Positions 22,622 to 37,210 of a stretch of 64,000 nt of DNA are shown piece after piece. Source of the stretch: Streptomyces griseus subsp. griseus (GTDB taxonomy: Bacteria > Actinomycetota > Actinomycetes > Streptomycetales > Streptomycetaceae); contig NZ_JOJE01000014.1 in assembly GCF_000720255.1 (NCBI RefSeq), positions 1-64,000 of the forward strand, given 5' to 3'. The translations under genes and the position numbers were made by a program. Below the pieces are notes generated by a model that saw nothing but the letters and a program-made list of their open reading frames with translations, ran no database searches and was not told the DNA's origin. Within the stretch, counting starts at the first letter, position 1, and every line of letters begins with the position of its first letter.

Positions 22622-24532
22622 ATGCCCATGACCACCGAGAGAGCCGGGCGACCGCAGCCGCCGTCTGCGCTGCCCTCCTTGCGCAGGACCATGGTCCGAG
22701 GGCGGACGAGAGCGAGATCCGGCCGTCTGGCGCTGATGGCCGGGATCGTCCTGGCACTGGTGCTGCCGCTGCTGTCGACGGCCACGAGCCAGGCTGCCGC
22801 GGGCAAGTCGCTGAGCGTGAACCTGGCGTCGACCCGCGGGCCGTCGACCGGCGTGGGGGAGGGGTTCCTCTACGGCATCAGCGAAGACGGCAGCCGGCCG
22901 GCGGACCAGTTCCTCCAGCCGCTGGGGATCAACGCCTTCCGCGGCGGCGGCTGGTTCTCCGGCGGCTGGATCAGGGACGGCTACCAGTACGGCTCGGCCA
23001 CCCGGGCCGACATCGATTCGATCGTCGCGCAGGCGAAACGCCTCACCCGGCCGCCCTATCACGCGCAGTACCAGGTGCTGGTGAGCGACATCTACGGCGC
23101 GAACGGCGGCCAGCCGTCGAACACGAGGTACCCGTGCGACAACGGCGACTGCTCCAACTGGGTGCGCTTCATCGACTCCACGGTGGGGGCGCTGCAGGCT
23201 TCGGGGCTCACGTTCTCCTACGACATCTGGAACGAGCCCGACATCTCCGCCTTCTGGACCCGGGGTGTGAACAGCGCCCAGTACTTCCAGATGTGGGACA
23301 CCGCCTACCGGGAGATCCGGCGCATCGCCCCCGGGGCGCAGATCGTAGGCCCGTCACTAGCGTTCACCCCGGAACGCAACCCGGGTGAATGGCGGACCTG
23401 GCTCGCGCACGTCAAGGCGGCCGGGACGGTGCCGGACATGATCGCCAACCACAACGAGGGCGATGTCGACGACCCGGTCACCGTCGCGCGTGCCCTGAAC
23501 GGCGCCCTGACCGCGGCGGGCATCGGCTCGCTGCCGCTGTCCTCGAACGAGTACCAGCCGGCCGACCGGCAGACCGCCGGGGTGACGGCCTGGTACCTGG
23601 CGCGGTTCGCGCAGTCGGGGTACACCAACGCGATGCGCGGCAACTGGGTGTGCTGCGTCACCCCGAACCTGACCGGCGTCCTCACCCAGAGCGGGGGCAG
23701 CTGGCAGCCCACCGGCAACTGGTGGGCTCTTCGGGACTACGCCGACATGACCGGCACCCTCGTCGACACCTCCGGCCAGGTCGGCTCGACGGCCATCTCG
23801 GCCTCCGAGGACTCCTCCGCCAAGCGAGCGGTGGCGGTCATCGGGGACTCGAACGGGTACACCGGAGCCGCGTCCGTGACCTTCGACGGACTGTCGTCCG
23901 TACCCTGGCTGGCGAACGCCGGCAGCGTGCACGTCATCGTGCACCGGATCCCGGACCAGGCGCCGCTCGCAGCGCCACAGACCGTGTACGACCAGAACGT
24001 GAGCACCACCGGCGGCTCGATCACGGTGCCGTTCACTTTCCAGGCCTCGCACGACGCGTTCGCCGTCCATCTGACCCCCGCCTCGTCAGGTGGCGGCGGC
24101 TTCCCGGACGGCTACCACCAACTCGTGGTCGCCAACGACAACCTCTGCCTGGACGTGTACGGCAACTCCGCCGACCCGGGTGCCGTGATCGACCAGTGGA
24201 CCTGCAACGGGCAGGGCAACCAGCAGTTCCGCTTCGTGCCCGCCGCGGGCGGCTACGGCGAACTGCGGGCCCAGAACTCCGGCCTGGACGTGGCGGTGGC
24301 CGGCAGTTCCACGGCGGCGGGCGTCCCGGACATCGTCCAGCAGGCCCCCGGCGCCGCGGCCAACGGCCTCTGGTTGCCCGTGCGGCAGTCCGACGGGTCC
24401 TACGCGTTCCAGAACAAGAACAGCGGTCTGTGCCTGGACGTCTACGGCGCCGGCGGCAACACGGGCCAGCAACTGGACCAGTGGCAGTGCAAGAACACGC
24501 CGGGCACCAACCAGGACTTCATCGTCCGCTGA
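22622..24532 (+). CDS. Secreted clan GH-A glycosidase (GH39-like) with CBM13
   Basis: 636 residues. The ATG has AGGAG ten bases upstream, and a signal peptide with a basic N-region ends near AAA (about 60). Residues about 62-380 form a GH-A barrel, with acid/base Glu205 in YDIWNEPD and likely nucleophile Glu310 in LSSNEYQ. Spacing and the surrounding IRRIAPGAQIVGPSL resemble GH39. A beta-sandwich spans about 385-485, then a Gly linker and CBM13 (about 493-636). Known GH39 activities include xylosidase, iduronidase and, in Bifidobacterium longum, 3-O-alpha-D-galactosyl-alpha-L-arabinofuranosidase acting on gum arabic. The last would suit this operon, but the choice is inference. Confidence 0.72.
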   Translation: MPMTTERAGRPQPPSALPSLRRTMVRGRTRARSGRLALMAGIVLALVLPLLSTATSQAAAGKSLSVNLASTRGPSTGVGEGFLYGISEDGSRPADQFLQPLGINAFRGGGWFSGGWIRDGYQYGSATRADIDSIVAQAKRLTRPPYHAQYQVLVSDIYGANGGQPSNTRYPCDNGDCSNWVRFIDSTVGALQASGLTFSYDIWNEPDISAFWTRGVNSAQYFQMWDTAYREIRRIAPGAQIVGPSLAFTPERNPGEWRTWLAHVKAAGTVPDMIANHNEGDVDDPVTVARALNGALTAAGIGSLPLSSNEYQPADRQTAGVTAWYLARFAQSGYTNAMRGNWVCCVTPNLTGVLTQSGGSWQPTGNWWALRDYADMTGTLVDTSGQVGSTAISASEDSSAKRAVAVIGDSNGYTGAASVTFDGLSSVPWLANAGSVHVIVHRIPDQAPLAAPQTVYDQNVSTTGGSITVPFTFQASHDAFAVHLTPASSGGGGFPDGYHQLVVANDNLCLDVYGNSADPGAVIDQWTCNGQGNQQFRFVPAAGGYGELRAQNSGLDVAVAGSSTAAGVPDIVQQAPGAAANGLWLPVRQSDGSYAFQNKNSGLCLDVYGAGGNTGQQLDQWQCKNTPGTNQDFIVR

Positions 24533-24599
24533 TCACCCCGCCATCGGGTCCGGTGGCCGGACCCGCCACAACCGGCCACCGGACACCTCCGACCTGTGA

Positions 24600-27020
<2,421 letters not shown>

Positions 27021-27088
27021 TGCGGTGGCCGGCCGACAACCGCCGGCCCCCGCACGACCTCCGTCATCCCCCCGAGAGGCCCCCCTCC

Positions 27089-30461
<3,373 letters not shown>

Positions 30462-30503
30462 TGCCAGGACGCCGTTGCTCACGTCCAGCACCTTGACGAA
30501 CTG

Positions 30504-30548
30504 CCGACTCCGGCATCCCCGACGCTCCGTCGGGTATGCCGGAGTCGG
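30504..30548 (+). terminator. Strong hairpin terminator ending the CBM13 operon
   Basis: CCGACTCCGGCAT (30504-30516) and ATGCCGGAGTCGG (30536-30548) pair perfectly, with a further CCCGACG/CGTCGGG stem inside. It lies 42 bp after the CE1-CBM13 stop. Confidence 0.88.
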
Positions 30549-31006
30549 GACGGCGTCCGTCCGGAAGAACGACGCACTGTGCCCACCGGACTGGACCGGC
30601 CACCTGGCCCGCCGTGCGTCTGACCGGCAGGGCCCCGTTCGTAGGCGGGCTCCCTGTGACAGCGGGAGAAACCCTGGCGGCCACCGGGAAGGCGGGACTA
30701 TGAGAGGCCGCGGGGATGGGCGGTTTCAGGTCGAGGTTCGAACGTGAAATACATGCTCAGACAGTGAGGTTCGCCCTCGCCATCGAGGAAGCCCCATGAA
30801 ACATCGACGATGCGAAGCTTCCGGAGCGTGTCACTGTGTAGGACGCCGGGCGGCGAGAAGGGTTGCTTCCGGCTGGCCACCGGGCGGCCGTCACCCCCTG
30901 CACGAGTGACGGTTCCCGATGTCGTACCACCTCAAGGCGCCTGGCCACCGGGCGGCCGTCACCCTCAAGGTCCGGTCACAGAATCGGCCGGAGGGGTTGC
31001 CGCCGG
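30549..31006. other. Gene-poor region with a 24-bp direct repeat
   Basis: No credible gene. A perfect 24-bp direct repeat begins with CTGGCCACCGGGCGG and occurs at 30874-30897 and 30941-30964. A short minus-strand frame near 30720-30880 (VSWGFLDGEGEPHCLSM) has no RBS and matches nothing I recognise. The region marks the right edge of the glycan island. Confidence 0.5.
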
Positions 31007-31354
31007 TCAGGCGGATTCGAGGATCGGGCGGACCTCGACGGTCTCCGGGGTGGGGAGGCTCCTGGCCAGTTCGAGGGCTTCCGCGCGGTCGGCCACCTCG
31101 ACGATGAACCAGCCGCCGAGGGTCTCCTCGCCGGCGTGTGCGGGTCCGTCGGTCACCGTCGATGTCCCGTTGGCCGTGGTGCGCACGGTCGCGGGAGCGG
31201 TGTGTTCGGTCTCCAGGGCTTCCCCGCCGACCAGTTTCCCGGCCGCGGCGAGGCTACCGATCCAGCCTTCGTATTCCTTGCGGTAGGCGGCCCGATCGGC
31301 CTGGATCCGGCGGCGCGACTCGTCCGTCTCGAAGATCGCGAGTGCGTATTTCAT
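31007..31354 (-). CDS. YCII-related (DGPF-type) domain protein
   Basis: 115 residues starting MKYALAIFE, with GAGAGGAAG upstream. A single ferredoxin-like YCII fold: MKYALAIFETDESRRR at the N-terminus, EYEGWIGSLAAAGKLVGGEAL in the centre, and ETLGGWFIVEVADRAEALELARSLP then VEVRPI at the C-terminus. Such proteins are often encoded beside ECF sigma-factor genes and may act as small enzymes or partners. No sigma gene is intact here. A strong palindrome lies 112 bp upstream. Confidence 0.85.
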   Translation of the reverse strand: MKYALAIFETDESRRRIQADRAAYRKEYEGWIGSLAAAGKLVGGEALETEHTAPATVRTTANGTSTVTDGPAHAGEETLGGWFIVEVADRAEALELARSLPTPETVEVRPILESA

Positions 31355-31725
31355 GGAACTTCCTCTCCAGACGCCGTGCGGGCGACTGCTGTTGACGGCA
31401 GGTGAAAGGGGGGCGGGTCTGTTCAGGTGGCGCCCCCGCCGGAGCGATGCGGGGGGTTCCCCGCGCCTGTACCGCAGGTACAGGTCCTCGGATGAGGACG
31501 GCGCCAGCCGGGGCAGGGAGCGGCGGTGCTCAGAGCGCGGGGCTCGCGGCGGCGGCCGGCATGTTCTCGATGAGGTCGGCGGCGCGCGGGGTGCCGTCCT
31601 CAGCTCGCGCGGCGGCCTGCAACTGCTTGGAACCGACCATCGCGATGTGGGCGCGGCGACGGAGCATGGGCGATCACTCGTTTCTGGCGCGGGACGGATG
31701 CGGGCGGTGTGGCGAGGACGCGGTG
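31355..31725. other. Region with an 8-bp-arm palindrome and a possible 45-codon frame
   Basis: The palindrome CCTGTACC-GCA-GGTACAGG at 31466-31484 has perfect arms. A minus-strand frame at 31530-31667 (start MLRRRAHIAMVGSKQLQ, 45 residues) lacks a clear RBS and a family match, and may be a gene remnant. Nothing else was recognised. Confidence 0.4.
31466..31484. promoter_or_regulatory. Palindrome CCTGTACC-GCA-GGTACAGG
   Basis: Perfect 8-bp arms and a 3-bp centre, 112 bp upstream of the YCII gene. Symmetry and position suggest an operator for a dimeric regulator, though an RNA hairpin is also possible. Confidence 0.45.
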
Positions 31726-32379
31726 TCAGGGCTGGTCGATCTGCGCGGCGGCCTCCTCCAGGTCGGCGACCGTCCCCGACATGATCGTCCGTACATGCCT
31801 GGTGATGGACTGCAGGGGCCAGTCCCACCACGCCAGGGCGAGGAGCCGGGCGATGTCCGCAGCCTCGTAACGGGTGCGGATGAGCCGGGCCGGGTTGCCA
31901 CCGACGATGCCGTAGTCGGGGACGTCTCCGGTGACCACGGCGCCGGCGGCGATGATCGCGCCGTGACCGATGCGCACACCGGGCATGACCGTGGCGCCGT
32001 GGCCGAACCACACGTCGTTGCCGACGACCGTGTCGCCTCGGCCGGGCAGGTCGGTGATCAGGTCGAAGTGCTCCGCCCAGGAGCCCCCCATGGTGGGGAA
32101 CGGAAAGGTGGAAGGACCGTCCATGCGGTGGTTGGCGCCGTTCATGATGAACCGGGTGCCTGTCCCCAGCGCGCAGTACTTGCCGATGACAAGCCGCTCG
32201 GGACCGTAGTGGTAGAGAACGTTGCGCGTCTCGAACGCGGTCGGGGCGTCCGGATCGTCGTAGTAGGAGAAGTCACCGACTTCGATCAGCGGCGACTTCA
32301 CCAGCGGCTTGAGCAGAACCACGCGCGGGTGCTCGGGCATCGGGTGGAGCACGGTGGGGTCAGCGGGAACGGGCGGCAT
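31726..32379 (-). CDS. Vat/CatB-type xenobiotic O-acetyltransferase
   Basis: 217 residues. The start [15 protein letters not shown] was chosen over a GTG/ATG 13 codons upstream because family members begin in this way and AGAGAGG lies upstream. The protein is a left-handed beta-helix acyltransferase: [39 protein letters not shown] (catalytic His), then hexapeptide coils [29 protein letters not shown]. Homologues acetylate streptogramin A, chloramphenicol or unknown small molecules using acetyl-CoA. It lies 60 bp downstream of the exporter gene and may form a resistance unit with it. Confidence 0.86.
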   Translation of the reverse strand: MPPVPADPTVLHPMPEHPRVVLLKPLVKSPLIEVGDFSYYDDPDAPTAFETRNVLYHYGPERLVIGKYCALGTGTRFIMNGANHRMDGPSTFPFPTMGGSWAEHFDLITDLPGRGDTVVGNDVWFGHGATVMPGVRIGHGAIIAAGAVVTGDVPDYGIVGGNPARLIRTRYEAADIARLLALAWWDWPLQSITRHVRTIMSGTVADLEEAAAQIDQP

Positions 32380-32439
32380 CGTGGAGGCGGTTCCTCTCTG
32401 GTGGACCTGGGGCGTCACCCTGGCGGGTACTGGGAGGTG

Positions 32440-33909
32440 TCAACGGCTGTTCGCGGATGCCACGTTCGAGGTGGTGACCGCATCTGGATCGGTGGCACGT
32501 TGCGGCGCCACGGAGCCTTCCGCGGGCTTGGCCCTCGCCAGCCACAGGCCGGTGAACACGGCGGTGGCCAAAGTGACCGTGCCGGCAGCGAGGAAGGCGC
32601 TGTTGAGGCCGGTCTCGAAGGAGGCGCCGCCGGATTGCCGGGTGCGGACGATGGCTCCGAGTAGCGCCACGCCGAGCACCGCGCCGATCTGCCGGGTGGT
32701 GCTGCTGATGCCTGATGCGAGGCCGCCTTCCTGCGGGCTGACCGCTTGGATGGCGGCTCCCGTCAGTGGGGACATGGTCAGGGCGAAGCCGGTGCCGACG
32801 ACTCCCAGCCGCCACCACACGTTCCCGTAGGGGGTGTCGGCGTGCACCATGCCGAGCGCCAGCAGTCCCAGGCCGGCCAGGACCAGGCCGGTGGTCACCA
32901 CGATGCGGAAGCCGTACCGGGCGGCGAGCCGGCCCGCGTACGGGCTGACGATCACCATGGCGAGGGATACCGGCAGGGTCTGCAGACCGGCGCGCAGGAT
33001 CGAGCTGCCCTGGACGTACACGAAGAACTGGGAGAAGAAGAACGACGAACCCATGAGCGCGAACCCCACCACGACCATGGCGGTGTTGGACACGGTGAAC
33101 AGGCGCTGCCGGAACAGCCGCAGCGGCAGCATCGGCGCGGAACGACGCGCTTCGACGGCGGCGAAGGCGACGAGGAGGATCACCGCGGCGGTGAAGCTGC
33201 CCAGGATCACCGGCGACGTCCAGCCGCGGGTACCACCCTCGATCAGCCCGTAGGTCAGCACCCCCACCCCAAGAACGGACAGCGCCGTTCCCGGGATATC
33301 GATGGCGGGGGCGCTCGGATTGCGGGTCTCTTCGAGGCTGCGCCCACCGACCAGCAGGAGGACCACGCCGATGGGCAGATTCACCAGGAAGATGGCGGGC
33401 CAGCCGAAGGCATCCGTCAGCACGCCGCCGGCCACGGGGCCCGCGGCCAGACCGATTCCGCTGAATCCGGCCCACATCCCGATCGCCTTGATTCGTTCCT
33501 GCGGCGCGGGACAGGCGGCGGCGAGCAGGGCGAGCGAGGCAGGGCTCAGCGCCGCGGCCCCGACGCCCTGCAGCACCCGGCCGGCGATGAGCCAGCCGAG
33601 CGAGGGCGCGAGGCTGCACAGCAGCGACGCGGCGGTGAACACCGCCACGCCGGTCAGGTAGACCCGCTTGCGACCGAACCGGTCGGCGAAGACACCGCCG
33701 GACAGCAGCAGCATGGCGACCAGCAGTACGTACGCGTCGACGATCCATTGCAGACCGGTCAGCTGAGTGTGCAGCCGGTGCTGCATATCGGGCAGCGCCG
33801 CTCCAACGATCGTGTTGTCGAGCAGGACCATGAACTGGCCCAGGCAGGTCACCGTGAGCAGCACAGCCCGGTTCGATCGACTGCCTACGGTCGCATGCGA
33901 TGCAGCCAT
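32440..33909 (-). CDS. 14-TM MFS drug exporter (EmrB/QacA, DHA2 family)
   Basis: 489 residues from the ATG preceded by GGAGGGGG. Fourteen hydrophobic helices. The first helices carry the family signature LLDNTIVGAALPDM, the loop motif ADRFGRKRVYLTG, and motif C-like GIGLAAGPVAGGVL in helix 5. Proton-driven export of a lipophilic or cationic compound is the usual role. It is divergent from a TetR regulator across two operator-like palindromes and sits upstream of the acetyltransferase, so the three genes look like one inducible resistance or export unit. Confidence 0.88.
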   Translation of the reverse strand: MAASHATVGSRSNRAVLLTVTCLGQFMVLLDNTIVGAALPDMQHRLHTQLTGLQWIVDAYVLLVAMLLLSGGVFADRFGRKRVYLTGVAVFTAASLLCSLAPSLGWLIAGRVLQGVGAAALSPASLALLAAACPAPQERIKAIGMWAGFSGIGLAAGPVAGGVLTDAFGWPAIFLVNLPIGVVLLLVGGRSLEETRNPSAPAIDIPGTALSVLGVGVLTYGLIEGGTRGWTSPVILGSFTAAVILLVAFAAVEARRSAPMLPLRLFRQRLFTVSNTAMVVVGFALMGSSFFFSQFFVYVQGSSILRAGLQTLPVSLAMVIVSPYAGRLAARYGFRIVVTTGLVLAGLGLLALGMVHADTPYGNVWWRLGVVGTGFALTMSPLTGAAIQAVSPQEGGLASGISSTTRQIGAVLGVALLGAIVRTRQSGGASFETGLNSAFLAAGTVTLATAVFTGLWLARAKPAEGSVAPQRATDPDAVTTSNVASANSR

Positions 33910-33976
33910 GGGGATCCCCCTCCATCGGTAGTTGCGCCCGGTCACGGTCGACGCGGGTGGCGATACAGCCGAGTAC

Positions 33977-34049
33977 CCTAAAGCAGTCAGCGACTGCGTT
34001 TAGCGACTATAAGGAGGGTCCCTCGCTAACGCAAGTTCTGACTGCGTTA
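33977..34049. promoter_or_regulatory. Paired TetR-type operators between exporter and regulator genes
   Basis: Site A (about 33978-34002) is GCAGTC-AGC-GACTGC extended by AAA and GTTTAG arms. Site B (34027-34049) is TAACGCA-N9-TGCGTTA. Both contain the half-site GACTGCGTT followed by A/T and AG. The arrangement covers both divergent promoters. Binding by the adjacent TetR protein, with autorepression and repression of the exporter, is strongly suggested by position and symmetry. Confidence 0.65.
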
Positions 34050-34060
34050 AGGTGGGCGGC

Positions 34061-34627
34061 ATGAACGAGCGACAGCGAGCCCGGCGGCCCGGCGGGCGCA
34101 GCGCCCGCGTCGGCGCGCAGGTGCACCAGGCCGTCACCGAACTGATCAGTGAGCGCGGCTACGGCAACTTCACCGTCGGCGAGGTCGCAGCCCGCGCGGG
34201 CGTGGCCGACAGCAGCATCTACCGCCGGTGGGGCAACCTGGAAACCCTGCTCACCGACGTGGCGCTCACCCGCCTCAACACGCGGTCGCCGATGCCCGAC
34301 ACCGGGAGTTTGGCCGGCGACCTGCGCACTTACGCGGCCCAAGTGGCCCGCGAGATCACCGGGCCCGACGGTCCGGCGGTGCTGCACCTGGCCGTCGCCC
34401 TGTCGAGCAGCGGTCAGCAGGGCCTGCAGGCTGGTGCCGACCTCCGCGCCGAACGCACCCGCCAACTGCAGTCCATGCTCGATCGCGCCCGCGACCGTGG
34501 CGAGCACGCACCCGACGCGTTCGACGTGCTGGACCACATCCTGGCCCCGATGTACATCCGCGTCCTGTTCGGCATGGGCCCGCTCACCCCGGACTACATC
34601 GACGGGCTGGTCGACCGACTGCTGTGA
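34061..34627 (+). CDS. TetR-family repressor, probable regulator of the adjacent exporter
   Basis: 188 residues from the ATG with AAGGTGG upstream. The N-terminal helix-turn-helix (about 14-60) reads QVHQAVTELISERGYGNFTVGEVAARAGVADSSIYRRWGN, a classical TetR DNA-binding domain. The C-terminal part (about 80-185) is a helical TetR_C-type ligand domain. It is divergent from the DHA2 exporter, with two matching palindromes in between. A substrate of the exporter is the likely inducer. Confidence 0.88.
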   Translation: MNERQRARRPGGRSARVGAQVHQAVTELISERGYGNFTVGEVAARAGVADSSIYRRWGNLETLLTDVALTRLNTRSPMPDTGSLAGDLRTYAAQVAREITGPDGPAVLHLAVALSSSGQQGLQAGADLRAERTRQLQSMLDRARDRGEHAPDAFDVLDHILAPMYIRVLFGMGPLTPDYIDGLVDRLL

Positions 34628-35007
34628 CCTCAGCCCGGTTCCCGCGATCAGCCCTCGGACGCGGTGCCAGGGCTCCGTCAGGTGCTCGCCCACACTCGCC
34701 CGGCCGGCTCAGGCATCCGGCCCTTGACTGGCTCACGCGGCCCGGCTGAATCCGTCGGTCGGCGGGCCGTCACCGCGCGGATGCGCTCATCAGCTGTGCC
34801 ATTGGCACAGTCAATGGCGTGACAGTTGAGCCAGTGGGCCCGGAGGTGGTTATCTTTGTCCTATCCATGTACTCGAGGCGGGCGTAGCGCCGGACGGCGA
34901 CGAGGCCGGGTCCGGACCGCGGTGCCTTCGTCCTGCCTGCTTGTCGTCCGCCACCCGGGACGACCGCGAGCAGGACGCGAACCACCACAAGGGGGCGGCG
35001 CACCGCC
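34628..35007. other. Intergenic region upstream of the FUSC gene with overlapping palindromes
   Basis: CTGTGCC-ATT-GGCACAG (34794-34810) overlaps CCATTG-N7-CAATGG (34799-34817). Downstream, TTGAGC (34826-34831) and TATCTT (34851-34856) make a loosely spaced promoter. The rest, including a weakly coding stretch near 34640-34750, holds no gene I can support. Confidence 0.45.
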
Positions 35008-36513
35008 GTGAAGAGCATGTTCGTGGCTCCGGACCCGGGGCGCTTGAGGTTGCGGAACGCTACCCGCGCCGTCATCGGTGTCGCCGCCGCCTTCGCCGTT
35101 TCCGACCTCTGCGGGCTATCGCTCACCGCATCGATCACCGGAGGGCTCGCGGCACTGCTCGCCCTCTTCACGGTCACCGATGCGACCGTCCGGGACCAGC
35201 GGATCACCACCGCCCTGCTTCCCTTGGCCGGATTCCCCGTGCTGGCGCTTGCCGCCACACTGCACGGCATCACCCCGGCCCGTGACGCCGCGTTCCTGGC
35301 CGTCGTCTTCTGTGGGGTCTATGCCCGCCGCTGGGGCCCGCGGGGCCACGCGCTCGGGATCTTCGCGTTCATGAACTTCTTCATCACGCAGTTCCTGCAC
35401 GCGGGTGCCGCGCAGCTGCCCGAGCTGTACACCGCCGAGGGTCTCGCCCTCTTCGCGGCCGGCGTCACACGCTTCGTGCTCTGGCCCATCGAGCGTCAGA
35501 CCGCACCTTCGGCAGCCCCGCCGGTCCTGCCCGGCATCGGATTGGCGCGGCCCACCACCCGGCAGGCATTCCAGGCCACTGCTGCCTCGGCTCTCGCGCT
35601 TTTTGTCGGGCAGCTGCTCTCCGAAGAGCGCTGGTACTGGGCCGTCGGTACTTGCTGGTGGATCTTCGTCAACACGGCTTCTCGCGGCGAAACCCTGGTC
35701 CGCGGCTTCCGCCGGGTCCTCGGAACCGTGATCGGTATCGCCGTCGGCCTGCTGGTCGCCATCCCGCTGCATGGCGCGCCCGCGCCGACGGCCGCCCTGG
35801 TTGCCGTCTGTGTCTTCGGCATCTTCTACACCGCCGCCGTCTCGTATTCCTGGATGATGCTGGCAGTGACGGTCATGGTCAGCTTGCTGTACGGCCTGCT
35901 GGGCGTGCTGGACCCCAGCCTGCTCGGGCTCCGCCTTGCGGAGACTGGTGTGGGCGCGCTGTGCGCCGCGCTGGCCGTGGCCCTCGTCCTGCCGGTCACC
36001 ACGCACGCCACGAACGACGCCTGGATCCAGCGGGCACTGCACTGCGTCCACGCGGCCACCGCCGAAGCGACCGCTCGCCTCGCTGGAGACCCGAAGGGTG
36101 ACCCTGCCCCGCACGCCGCCGAACTGGACCTGCTGCTCGGCCGGGTACGGATGGCACTCGCCCCGTTGATGCACCCCTTGACTCCCTTCCGTGCTCGGAA
36201 GGCCCGCGCCCGCCAGGTCATTGAGCTGCTTGACGACTGCGCCCGCGAAGTGCGGGGTCTGGTGTCCGTTGCCGCCGATCCTGTCGCGTCGCACGACGCC
36301 CGTCTGGCCGCTGCGTGCTGGCGCGTCGAGGCAGCGGTGGAAGCACTCACTGTCAGCGAATCGAGGCGCAGGCGAGTGGCGTCCGCCGGCTGCGAGATGC
36401 CTCAGCACGACGAGGCGGAGTCGGCCCTCGTATATCTGCGCGGCTTGGAGAAGGCCCTGTCTGAGCTGGCGATGCCGCTCGGGTCGTCTCGCCCTCCACT
36501 TGTCCGTCCGTGA
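35008..36513 (+). CDS. FUSC-family membrane protein (aromatic acid/efflux type)
   Basis: 501 residues from a GTG; the RBS is weak. Hydrophobic helices lie at about 20-150 and again at about 185-335, separated by a soluble stretch and followed by a cytoplasmic C-terminal helical domain. The second block (RWYWAVGTCWWIFVNTASRGETLVRGFRRVLGT) is the conserved FUSC-like motif of AaeB/YccS-type exporters. Export of aromatic or lipophilic compounds is the assumed role. The C-terminal domain (LDLLLGRVRMALAPLMHPL, IELLDDCAREVRGL) is repeated as a free fragment just downstream. Confidence 0.8.
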   Translation: MKSMFVAPDPGRLRLRNATRAVIGVAAAFAVSDLCGLSLTASITGGLAALLALFTVTDATVRDQRITTALLPLAGFPVLALAATLHGITPARDAAFLAVVFCGVYARRWGPRGHALGIFAFMNFFITQFLHAGAAQLPELYTAEGLALFAAGVTRFVLWPIERQTAPSAAPPVLPGIGLARPTTRQAFQATAASALALFVGQLLSEERWYWAVGTCWWIFVNTASRGETLVRGFRRVLGTVIGIAVGLLVAIPLHGAPAPTAALVAVCVFGIFYTAAVSYSWMMLAVTVMVSLLYGLLGVLDPSLLGLRLAETGVGALCAALAVALVLPVTTHATNDAWIQRALHCVHAATAEATARLAGDPKGDPAPHAAELDLLLGRVRMALAPLMHPLTPFRARKARARQVIELLDDCAREVRGLVSVAADPVASHDARLAAACWRVEAAVEALTVSESRRRRVASAGCEMPQHDEAESALVYLRGLEKALSELAMPLGSSRPPLVRP

Positions 36514-36647
36514 ACGGGAGGAAGAGTGTCGAACCAGGGTGCGGCGCTCTCTGCCAGACGGCTTACAGCCGCTCGTTGAGGATTTTGGTCGCAGGCGTGA
36601 TGGAGCCCGGCACGAGGTGCCGATAGATCGCTGGGTGACCTCGATTC

Positions 36648-37094
36648 GTGTACTCGGCCTCTGCACCCGCCCGTTCGGGACACGCCCCCGGCGCCGATCC
36701 GTCCCGCCGGGTGGCCGAACTGGAGCAGTTGCTCGGCCGGGTACGGCTCTCCGTCGCCCCGCTCGTGCACCCGCTCGACCCGGTGCTCGGCCGCAAGCGC
36801 CGGGTCGGCCAGGTCCTCGCCCTCCTCGACGACTGCGCCCGGCAGATCCGCGGCCTGGTCGCCGTCGTCGCCGCCCCGGAGGCGTCCCACGACGCATGCC
36901 TCGCCGCCGCCTGCCGGCGTGTGCAGACCACGGTCGAGCCCCTCACGGGAGATGGTGCCGAACAGCACCCCACGACCGCGACCCCGCCCGCCGAAGAAGC
37001 CGCACTCGCCCACCTGCACAGCCTGGAACGCGCCCTCGCCGACCTGACCCAGCCGCCGCGCGCCCTTTCGGGCTCACCGTTGGTGGGTGCCTGA
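36648..37094 (+). pseudogene. Detached copy of the FUSC C-terminal domain
   Basis: The frame encodes about 130 residues that align with the end of the preceding FUSC protein: LEQLLGRVRLSVAPLVHPLDP against LDLLLGRVRMALAPLMHPLTP, and LLDDCARQIRGLVAVVAAPEASHDA against LLDDCAREVRGLVSVAADPVASHDA. No membrane region and no RBS precede it. It looks like the tail of a tandem FUSC duplicate whose N-terminal part was deleted. The downstream sequence ends in a normal stop, so a small soluble product cannot be wholly excluded. Confidence 0.75.
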
Positions 37095-37210
37095 GCCGAG
37101 GGCTCCCCCCCCGTCCCTCCTCGGCACGCCATCGTCCGATGCTTGGTCTAGACCTTGCGCACTCCTGCTACCGTCACCCCCTGGACAGCACCCAACGAGA
37201 GGGGACCGCG

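Noticed and set aside
31530..31667. 45-residue minus-strand gene
   Set aside because: No clear RBS and no recognisable family; kept only as a note in the region entry.
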